From Chara braunii (lineage: Eukaryota; Streptophyta; Charophyceae; Charales; Characeae), in NCBI GenBank assembly GCA_003427395.1, contig BFEA01000047.1, positions 3,438,920-3,461,030 of the forward strand: DNA of 22,111 nucleotides, written 5' to 3'. The position numbers and the translations under genes were made by a program. Positions 8,800-16,776 of this stretch are shown here, one piece after another. Numbering within the stretch: the stretch's first letter is position 1; each line of letters starts with the position of its first letter. Under the pieces are notes generated by a model. That model was not told the origin of the DNA. It searched no databases and saw only the letters and a list, made by a program, of their open reading frames with translations.

Positions 8800-9255
8800 T
8801 TGCCTCACATAGATGATTTGCTAGATGCTACAGGTGGGTGCAAGGTCTTCTCCAAGACTGACCTCGTGTTTGGCTACCACCAAATTGAAGTTGATCTGAA
8901 CGACTAACACAAAACTGCATTCAAAACACACGATGGGTTGTACAAATTCATCGTTATGCCCTTCGGTCTCACAAATGCACCAACCACATTTCAGTGCCTC
9001 ATGGACAAGGTTCTCCACCATCAGCTTCAGTAAGTCCATAGAAGAGCATGTCAAGCACCTTGAGAAAGTCTTGCAGGTTCTCAAGGAGGCACAATTGTAC
9101 CTCAACTTAGAGAAATCTGAGTTAGGAAGGGACAACGTCATCTATCTTAGACACCGGTTGTCTGTAAACACCTTGAGTCGGAGGCAACCAAGGTTGAGGT
9201 CATTCGAAAGTGACCTCAACCGGCAAACGTACGCAAACTGCGTTTTTTTCTTGGT
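8800..9255 (+). pseudogene. Reverse transcriptase remnant, catalytic box deleted
   Basis: Fragment of the Ty3/gypsy RT. The frame opening at 8800 reads LPHIDDLLDA, then the motif A region FSKTDLVFGYHQIEV with the first catalytic Asp at about 8860. A TAA stop (8905-8907) follows, then [17 protein letters not shown]. At about 9025-9033 the frame shifts and the text continues [20 protein letters not shown], a segment that in intact elements lies just after the YxDD box. The YLDD box and its neighbours, about a dozen residues, are missing. Upstream, the fingers region that should precede LPHIDDLL is also absent. RT activity is impossible from this copy. Confidence 0.85.
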
Positions 9256-9850
9256 ATGGCTTTGTATTGCCGGAAGTTTGTTCCTAAATTTTATGTCATT
9301 GCTCACCCACTCTCAAGACTAACTAGCAAAAATGTCACTTATGCGTGGTGTGAGAAATGCGAGACTGCGTTTCAAGCCTTGAAAGAGGCTTTGGTGAGTC
9401 ATCATGTGCTTCCTCACGTTCGTGGTCACTATGGACGCGAGCCAGTATGGGATTGGCGTAGTGCTGCAACAAGATGAAGGCGATGACTTGCGTCTGCTCG
9501 AGTATTACAACAAACACATATCCAGCCACAAGGTGGCTACCTCCACATATATGCGTGAGCTCTATGCCTTGCGAGATGCACTCACACATTGAAAGCACTA
9601 CCTCTTGGGTCGTCACTTCAAGGTTTACTCAGATCATCTGACCTTGCAATGGATTAAAATGCAAACTGATCTTTCTCCGATGCTGACCCACTGGTTACAT
9701 GACATTGATGCTTACAATTTTGAACTGAAACATAAGAAAGGTTGTTATAATCATCTTGTTGATGCTTTGTCGCGTCATCCTAAGTTTTCGACTTGCCTTG
9801 TGAACTCATATGACCTCCGAAGGAGATTGAAGGAGGATCTGGTCTAACAC
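9256..9850 (+). pseudogene. RT connection and RNase H remnant
   Basis: The segment begins in the RT thumb with YCRKFVPKFYVIAHPLSRLT and KCETAFQALKEALVSHHVL. It then shifts frame near 9400-9420 into the RNase H domain: FVVTMDASQYGIGVVLQQ, YYNKHISSHKVATSTYMREL, and after a TGA stop (9590-9592) HYLLGRHFKVYSDHLTLQWI and LVDALSRHP. The acidic residues expected for RNase H are visible in TMDAS, MREL and SDH. RNase H removes the RNA strand after first-strand synthesis. It is broken here by at least one frameshift and one stop. Confidence 0.8.
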
Positions 9851-9881
9851 ACTGCCAAGGATCCAGACCTTAGTCCCATCC

Positions 9882-10580
9882 TTGAGCAGATCAAGGATGA
9901 CCCTAGCAACCAGCCTGATTTTCACGAGTGCGAGGGTCTTGTATTCCGACGTTAAGGGAAGTTTGATCGTTTGTGTGCCCAACCATGCGCCTCTTCGAAC
10001 TCATTTCTTGGATCTGGCTTATGGTCGGAGTGGACACTTCGACTTTGAGAAGACTTATGAAAGTTTTTTGCAACAGTTTGATTGGTCGGGAATGAAGGGA
10101 TCTGCTCAGAAGTTTATTGTCGAATGTCAAGTCTATCAGAGAGCCAAGGTCCATAGGCATAAGCCTTATGGTCTGCTGAAACCCCTCTCTATTCCTGATG
10201 GACCCGGTGAGTCGGTTTCCATCGATTTCACAGATATGGGAAAGGTGAGTGAGGGAGGAAATTCACAAGTCATGGTCATCGTGGACAATTTCTCCAAATT
10301 TCTGAATTTGATTCCTTTACCTCCTCATGGCCCAACTGAGCTTGTGATCAAAAAATTCCATCATCAGTACATTCTGCAGTTTGGCCACCTAAACGAGACA
10401 CCAGGTTCATTAGTAAAGATTGGAAGGATTTCACCCCTCAAATCTACGACATTAAACTCAAAATGACTTTTGGTCGACAACCCGAAGTCAATGTGTTGGC
10501 CAAGGAAACCAACTAGACCGTCATTCAACTACTTCGCGCGTTAATTGTTCCCGATCAGAACACGTGGGATAAGGAGTTAC
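9882..10580 (+). pseudogene. Integrase remnant (zinc and catalytic core) with lost active site
   Basis: Integrase normally inserts the cDNA into the genome. The zinc-binding part (about 10017-10140) reads GRSGHFDFEKTYESF, then ECQVYQRAK. The first His of HHCC is absent, and the last Cys is Tyr (TAT, 10134-10136). The core begins SVSIDFTDMGK with the first catalytic Asp (10224-10226), then VMVIVDNFSKFLNLIPL. A frameshift at about 10380 moves to a frame reading KRDTRFISKDWKDF, where the second catalytic Asp position (SDRD in the family) is Lys. Further on, PEVNVLAKETN occupies the PQTDGQAERTN position, with the catalytic Glu replaced by Lys (10502-10504) and a TAG stop at 10514-10516. Only one of the three catalytic acids remains. 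Confidence 0.8.
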
Positions 10581-11270
10581 ACAAAGTGAAGGGGTTGTAC
10601 AACAACTCCATTCACTCCTCGACTGGCGTGACACCGAATCAGCTGCAATACGGTTGGCAGTTGCGCAATCCTCTTTCCTATCCGTTCCCCGATCGGTCAC
10701 CTGGACTGACGCCCGACATGCCTGGCTACAACACCAAGTATGCACTTTGCTCAAAGCTGCTATCGCAACAATGAACAAGCGTCAGCATGTCATGATCAAA
10801 CATGCTAACAAGTCGCGCAAAAAAGGGAACTTTGAAGTAGGAAGTTATGTCTGGGTCAAAATGTCTGAATTTTCTGACGAAAAGGGCGTATCACGAAACT
10901 TCTTCCATCGTACTATGGCCCTTGGCAAGTTCTAAACGTGGTAGGGGATGATTTTGGTCCTTCGTATGTGATTGACGTGCCTCCTCATCTGCGCAAGTAT
11001 CTAATCTTTCACGCGTCCAAATTGTTTCCACACATAGATGATGAGACTTTTCCCTTTTGAGATCCTATGATACCTCGTGCTATCAATGGTGGCCACGAAA
11101 TAGACGGAATTGTTTCCCATGAAGGAAGAGGGAGGAACAAACAGTACAAAGTTCACTTCCTTTATCACCCGTTGAACGAGTTCTACTGGATCGACCGAAA
11201 AGAGTTGCTAAAAAACGCTCCCCGTGTTGTTAACGCTTATGAACGACAGATCGCCGACGGATAGACCGCT
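10581..11270 (+). pseudogene. Integrase C-terminus and chromodomain-like tail
   Basis: The text continues from the integrase: LYNNSIHSSTGVTPNQLQYG, then after a frameshift near 10735 MNKRQHVMIKHANKSRKKGN and FEVGSYVWVKMSEFSDEKG. The end (11067-11264) reads EIDGIVSHEGRGRNKQYKVH, FLYHPLNEFYWIDRKELL, APRVVNAYE. That is the layout of a chromovirus chromodomain: a first strand with EID-x-I, a YKV-x-F strand, then x-W-x3-x-L before a C-terminal helix. In chromoviruses this tail steers integration to particular chromatin. Stops and frameshifts make it non-functional here. Confidence 0.75.
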
Positions 11271-11385
11271 AAGTTTTCTGCATCACTCACTCCTCACGAT
11301 TATACTGAAACTCCCTTTCTGATCTACACCTACGACGCATTTTGTGCCAACTCTGAATGAGTTACTCGCTCAAAGGGACCTTATC

Positions 11386-11396
11386 GAGGGGGGTAG
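11386..11396 (+). other. Polypurine tract of the retrotransposon
   Basis: GAGGGGGGTAG lies immediately before TGTAATGACC, the start of the 3' LTR. A purine tract directly at the LTR edge is the primer site for second-strand DNA synthesis in LTR elements. One T interrupts the purines. Confidence 0.75.
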
Positions 11397-12530
11397 TGTA
11401 ATGACCTGCCAAAACACAGATTGAGAACACTGCTGATTTCTGGGATTTGCCGCTGGAATGTATACCTTGCTGAGATTCCCGCATTCTGCTTTGATTTCTA
11501 AGTCTGTATGTGTGTGCATGCCTGCTGGTCTGTGTGCCTGTCTGAGTGCTTGCCGGCCTGAGTGTGTGTGTGACCCGCAAGGATACTTGCTGGTTGAAAG
11601 GCCCCGCAGGGCCTGTACTTACCTGTGGCCGTGACTTTGAGGGTTGCAGCGGGGAAAACACTCAAGTAGCGGGGGTAGGCCCGCGACACTTAGAGCAGTG
11701 GGAAAAACACTCAAGTAGCAGGTAGTCCGGTACCACTCAAGTAGTGGTAGAAGTGTCGGGTACTGGAAGCCGAGCCGAAGAAGACAAAAGTTGGCATTTT
11801 TAGAGGCCCAGTAGCGGTAGGTTAGAGGTAGGCCGGTACCAGTCCAAGTAGCCTGAGTCTAGGGCCTGTTCGGACGATATCAGAGCCCGCAATGATGTTT
11901 CCCTCCGAAAGGGAGGAGGTACCGGTTGCTGGGAGGCCGCTCGGCCTAGGAGGTCACCACCCAAGAGGCCAGTAGGCCGCTATATCTTCAGGAGGAGCAA
12001 GCAGCTTCTCCTCATTTGCGGTGTGCAAGGATTGTCAACATACTGCTGGAGCCAAGCGCTGGACTTGGGAGGGCTGCTGGGAGGAGGAGATCAGCTGGGC
12101 ACTCAGCCTGGCCATGGCGAGAAGCCCAGCCTGAGGAGGAAGAAGGGGGCGAAGGAGGAGAGTGGTGAGGTACCTACCTGGCTATGGTGGACACCATCTT
12201 CATCACCTTGTTGGCCGCTGCATCTGGAAGGCCCCAGTTGGGGTAGTGCCACACCAAGGAAGCTCGAGGCAGAGTCAGGCATGGCGACTTAGTGAGCAGC
12301 GGCATAGCTGCTTTGTGTTGTCCTTTGGACAGGAGTGCAGCGACATAGCTGCTTTGCGTTGTCCTTTGCACAGGAGGGCGGAGTCCACCATAGCCTAGGC
12401 ATGTGAGAGGAGGAAGACGGGGGAAGCCATAGCTATGGTGGACCTGTTGTTGTGTCAGCTGTAAGAGGGAACTTCAGATATTGATTCTGGTTCATCCACT
12501 CATTGTTATTATTATTATTGGAAGAAGAAT
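11397..12530 (+). repeat. 3' LTR (right boundary approximate)
   Basis: The LTR starts with TG directly after the polypurine tract. It contains several internal short repeats, including three copies of CACTCAAGTAG between about 11658 and 11750, repeated CCGGTACC-like words, and a 41-bp tandem duplication. No reading frame has a family resemblance. The end is uncertain: sequence becomes TTATTATTATTATTGG near 12505-12520 and then a GA-rich simple repeat, and no terminal CA with a target-site duplication could be fixed. A second copy to its left was not found by eye. Confidence 0.65.
12298..12379. repeat. Two tandem 41-bp units within the LTR
   Basis: Units 12298-12338 and 12339-12379 differ at only a few positions. 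Each carries CATAGCTGCTTTG, then GTTGTCCTTTG and a CAGGAG tail. LTR U3 regions often hold duplicated enhancer-like units, but a regulatory role is inference. Confidence 0.7.
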
Positions 12531-12608
12531 AAGATTGTCGAAGTCAAGGAGGAGGAGGAAGGTGAGAGAGAGAAGGGGGATTTGTCATTGGTCTTGCTGG
12601 TGTACGAT

Positions 12609-12625
12609 CTTCTTCTTCGCCGTCT

Positions 12626-12657
<32 letters not shown>

Positions 12658-12670
12658 TTCTTCTTCTTTC
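12609..12670. repeat. Interrupted (TTC)n microsatellite
   Basis: A near-continuous TTC/CTT tract on the plus strand, long enough to give acidic poly-Glu open frames on the minus strand. These are composition artefacts. A purine-rich GGA stretch precedes it at about 12546-12560. Confidence 0.8.
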
Positions 12671-12746
12671 TCCATCAACCACTCACCCCATCGGCGAAAT
12701 GATAATGAATCTTCCGCCAGCACAAGGACATATGCGGTGAACCAAC

Positions 12747-12844
12747 GGGCGTAGCTCAGTTGGTCCAGTTCTGAAAAGGGAAAAAAAAAAAGAAATATGC
12801 CGTGAGCACTGAGGGGCGAAGTCCCACTACCAGCGTTGAGTTTC
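12747..12844 (+). mobile_element. tRNA-derived SINE-like head
   Basis: GGGCGTAGCTCAGTTGGTCC (12747-12766) is a tRNA 5' end and D-arm containing a perfect Pol III box A (TAGCTCAGTTGG, 12752-12763). About 50 bases downstream, GAGGGGCGAAGTCCCAC (12811-12827) resembles the T-arm/box B (GGTTCGANTCC) with a few changes. An A-rich insertion (about 12781-12795) lies between them. There is no proper anticodon arm or closing acceptor stem, so this is not a working tRNA gene. The spacing and boxes fit a tRNA-derived SINE head. The boundary of the body is unknown. Confidence 0.5.
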
Positions 12845-12901
12845 CTCAACACCTGAATGTGAACGCGTTTGTGGAGATGTTCAGTTGATGAAACTCAACG
12901 C
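12833..12901. repeat. 12-bp perfect inverted repeat at the end of the SINE-like head
   Basis: GCGTTGAGTTTC (12833-12844) pairs exactly with GAAACTCAACGC (12890-12901). The sequence between pairs further but imperfectly (CTCAACACCTGAA against TTCAGTTGA). The whole could fold into a ~69-nt stem. Confidence 0.6.
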
Positions 12902-14115
12902 CTTGCACCTTAATTTTTTTATTTTTATTTTTTCCTTTTCTGCATACGCTGAGTACTGCAGTGATGCTGCCTCAGCCCTCAACCTGTCTGCAGTTACTCG
13001 CACGCCCCCAAAGCAAATCTGAAGCTGGCCTTTTCGTGACATACCGAAGAGGAATATCCCGTGTACGACGTGTAGTTTACTACCCCGGAAAAAAAAAAAA
13101 ACACTATGAATACTACAATGGTGTGTCTCCCTTCCCAACATGACCCCAACATGAGGCCCCAACCAATCAGAAACGGTAGGCCGCTGACTCCCATTCAAAA
13201 AAGGAGGGATGTGTAATCAGACCGTCCATTTGTTACATGATCGATGGCGTGCAGTGGTCCCATGGTCACACAGGTAGTAGAAAACTATACTACATAGGCC
13301 CAAATTTTTTTGTGGCCTCCCCTTTGCATGCCGGAGGCCCAGGGAGACACTTTCCAACCCAAAAATGACCTGGGCCCACTCGTGGCCCGTCTGGAAGGCC
13401 GCCCGCCCAACCTCCCGGGATCCAGTCGCCAGCCTTTTTCCGATGGGGACACCGAGCCTTTCAGCGGTCCCGTGTTAACCAGAAGGGCGGGTTCCAATGG
13501 CTGCCCCACCCAGTGGTAATTTTAAGTTACATGGACTTTGCCAGGCTCAAGCTCTGGGAGGACAGACACAGCGTCACTGGGGCTTGGCTCTTTTTTCTTT
13601 TGAAACAAGTGCAGCAATGGCACTATTTGAAAATGTAAACGCAAAAAACACACGAATGGGCGAAAAGAGCAGCCGCCGAACTCGAAAGGGCAATGGAAGT
13701 ACCGTGCGCCACCATTGGTAAATTTTCATTTGTTTTCTTTCCCCGTCCGACACCACGGCCGACCGCTGTGGTTATGACACCCGGCCTGGACCACAGCACG
13801 CGGTGCTTTCATCGCCGTTTCGGGGTTGGCGGCCATTGCTTTTGCCTGTTCATGTTTTTTTTGCCCTTTCAGACTTCTTTTGTGACACAAACGGACTTAC
13901 CTCTTTTGTTTTTTTTTCCTTGCCTTTGCCCTGTTGTTCAGTCCCTGCTCTCTGAAGCCTGTTTGCTGAACAGTTTTCAACTGGTGGAAGGGGGCCCAAG
14001 GAGAACGGGATCTCTCTGCAGTTCAGCCATCCCGTTTCCAATCCTGCTAATGGTCTCGAGTTTGCATGGAATAAGGATGGTTGCATGGACTAAGGAGCAT
14101 TCAGTCATGTGATCA
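12902..14115. other. No gene recognised; downstream flank of the MRS2 gene
   Basis: The stretch includes an A-run (about 13089-13101), a GC-rich part (about 13310-13510) and a T-rich part next to the MRS2 stop codon (about 13840-13920). The part nearest 14115 probably contains the 3' UTR of the minus-strand gene, but I see no clear canonical polyadenylation signal. Short frames here have no family resemblance. Confidence 0.5.
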
Positions 14116-16745
14116 TCAGAATATCAGACGCTTAAACTTGAAGTAAAAGACAGTTGTGATGTACAAGGTAGCAGCCCCTACAGCGCATCCAATGGTCACT
14201 GCATAGAATGCATTTTTGGATTGATGGTTCTCCTTTTCGAAGAAATGTTTCGGCATATTCATGCTGAAATTGCCACACATAGCAGCCATCAGATTGCAGC
14301 TAAGTGTGGCCGCCATGAGCAAGATCCCTTTCTGGAGCATGGTGTTTTGCTTGTGGTCCAGCATCATGTTGATGTAGTCCTCAGTGTCTTCCACATATTC
14401 CTTGAGGGTGGAGAGTCTGTTGAGAAGGCCATCCACATGCACAAAGTAGGTTTCCAGAAGCATCTCCAGGTCAGTGATTTCTTGCTTCGGCAGGCAGGTG
14501 TTGCGATTGTTATAGTTCCTGCTCTGGCAGTAACGTGCACTGGCCTTCTTCCAGCCTCCTGTCTTCTTACTTGAACAGGTCTTTGCGACTCCCCCTCCCG
14601 TCACGCCAATGACTCCTCTTCCCGCAGCTGCTACTGCAATCTCATCCTCATTTAGTGTGCTCATTCTCCTCCGCCTCAGCACTGGCCCGCCAGGATGCGT
14701 CTTCTCATGAACAAATGGACCAACATGTCCAGCATGATAGCGAACTATTTGTTGATCTCCCGAACCAGATTGAGCCTCCTTCCCTTGACAGACCCTAACT
14801 TGCATCCTAGACGATCTTCCATGCATGTCAGAGCTCTGAGCCTCATTGGATTCAGAATGTTCGACGTGAAGAGCGGTGGGTGTTACAGTGCCAGCAGAGG
14901 AGGCCTCAGATGATCCGGGACAAATCAGGTTCAGAGCCAATGGCAGCGGAGAAGGACGATCAACAACCTGCGGACGGCCAGAAAGTGAATCTGCAAAAGG
15001 ATGAGGGGGAGTAGGGGGATGGAGAGAATTACGACTGGGAGTAGGGGGAGTAGAGGGAACAGGAGAAGCGCAGGAGGGAGAGTCAAGAGGAGGAGGAGCA
15101 GGAGAAGAAGAAGAAGAAGTAGGCGGTGGAGAAGGAGGAAGAAGAAATGGGGAATCACAAGGAGAATGGGGAGCAGAAGTAATCAGAGGAGGAGGAAAAG
15201 GAGAAGTTAGTGCACAGCGGGAAGCAGGAGGAGAAGTTGGTGCAGATTGGGAAGGAGGAGGAGAAGGAAGAGGAAGAATACTGGGAGGATGAGTAAGTGG
15301 AACAGGAGGAGGAGGAATAGAAGTTACTGCACAGCGGGAACCAGGAGGAGAAATTGAATTAGATTGGGAAGCAGGAGGAGAAGCAGGAGGAGAAAGAAGA
15401 GGAAGAACACTGGGTGGATGGTGTGGTGCCACCTCTGCCACTGTAAGGTCCAAACCAGGGGCACCTGGCGTGGGGCTTGCTAGAGAGGGAGAAGCAAACT
15501 GCACAGGAGAATCAGGAAGGGGCACAAGAGTAGGGGGAAGTGATGAACTGTTGACTCCATTAACTTCACCGCGCTCCAGATTGTCTGTTAGTCCTACAGA
15601 TGCTCTGGAATACGCCCGTGGGCCCTCATCAGTCTTACTGTTTTCTGAGCTTATCTCCATCGCCTGTCCATTGGGGTGGGAACAAACATCACCAGAAATA
15701 GCAGGCCCTCCTGATATCATCTGCAGCCCCTCATGACCGTCCTGACAAACAGTGGCAGGCATGGCCAGCGCTGGAGCTCGGACCTCCTCCTCCACCTTCT
15801 CCTCCTGCCTCTCATTTTGCTCCTCTGTGTCCTTTCCCTCCTCGCTCAGTTCCTCTTTTGGTTCAAAGTCAGGTGCTTTCAATGACCTCACACTGCATGG
15901 ACTGGATGGCGACTTTATGTCCGAGTGTGCTTGCCGCAACATGTCTAAGGCAAATGTCAATACGGGAACCAGCCTTGGCAGCTGTGACTGTTTCCCATCC
16001 TCTTCCCCTGTCTCTTCCTTTGTCAGCAATGGGCTCTGCCGTGCAGCGTTGGTATGTGTGGACGTCAACCCAGTTGATTTAAACACGGAGTTCTGGTCAT
16101 TGACAGCCAGCCCAGTCAACGTAGAAGAACTCTGGGCCATGTCACTGAGAGTCAATTCCGTTGATGTCAACCCCGTTGATGCGAGCACCGGGTCGGCATC
16201 GCCCATGGTCAAACCTGTTGACCTCAATGCCCGTGTGTCCAGGTTCAGGGGTATCGGCATTGCTGCCGTGTTCTTGGAAACGCTAATTGAGGCCAGGGAC
16301 TGCAATGGGTCCCTGGTGGTTTGCTCGACACAGGGTTCGTGTTTGCCACTGTTGTTCTCCTCGCTGTTGTTGTTGTTGTTGTTGTTATTGTTGAGGGGGT
16401 GGCGAGGGTGGTCGTCAAGGTGGAAGTTGACAGTGGAAACGTTCTTCTCAACCTTTTTCTTTTCGGTCAGTAAGAGATCAGCCAAGTCCTCATAGTTATC
16501 AAGAAGATGCTCAAGCATTTCTCTAATTTTCTGCACTCTTACGGTAATAGTGACATTCTGGCTCTTGATAAATCTCACTCTTTGAAGATTGTCAGAGTCC
16601 ACATTGGAAGTGAGTTCATCGAGGACCGGATACGCCACTTGCTCCAAGGATGAAAGTTCTGTATCCAAATGAGAAAGCGCTCCTTCGAAACAGGCTTCTA
16701 GAGCACGAAGCTCAAATGGCAAAGTACATCCTCCTCCTCCTCCTC

Positions 16746-16776
<31 letters not shown>

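Larger units (their letters stand above)
6391..12530 (+). mobile_element. Decayed Ty3/gypsy (chromovirus-type) LTR retrotransposon
   Basis: Read in order on the plus strand: gag with a CCHC zinc knuckle, aspartic protease, reverse transcriptase, RNase H, integrase, a C-terminal chromodomain-like segment, a polypurine tract and a 3' LTR starting TGTAATGACC. The order PR-RT-RH-IN defines Ty3/gypsy, and the C-terminal chromodomain points to the chromovirus branch. Every domain is damaged by stops, frameshifts, catalytic-residue changes or internal deletions, so the copy is dead. The 5' LTR is not recognisable. A possible primer-binding-site remnant TGGTATCA lies at about 6391, the sequence used for initiator-Met tRNA priming in many plant elements. 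An alternative remnant is at about 6432-6446. The left boundary and the end of the 3' LTR are approximate, and no target-site duplication could be assigned. Confidence 0.85.

Noticed and set aside
12747-12827. Functional tRNA gene
   Set aside because: Only the D-arm and an imperfect T-arm are present. There is an A-rich insertion, no anticodon arm and no closing acceptor stem.
12544-12852. Minus-strand frame with poly-Glu
   Set aside because: It is a translation of the (TTC)n microsatellite.
13310-13519. GC-rich open frame of ~70 codons downstream of MRS2
   Set aside because: It is short, open on both strands because of GC composition, and shows no motif.
15752-16495. 247-codon open frame on the plus strand, opposite the MRS2 gene
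   Set aside because: It is antisense to a frame with clear MRS2 conservation. Its Ser/Leu runs and VNPVDLN repeats mirror the STGLT and Glu/Asn-rich sense text, and it has no family resemblance.
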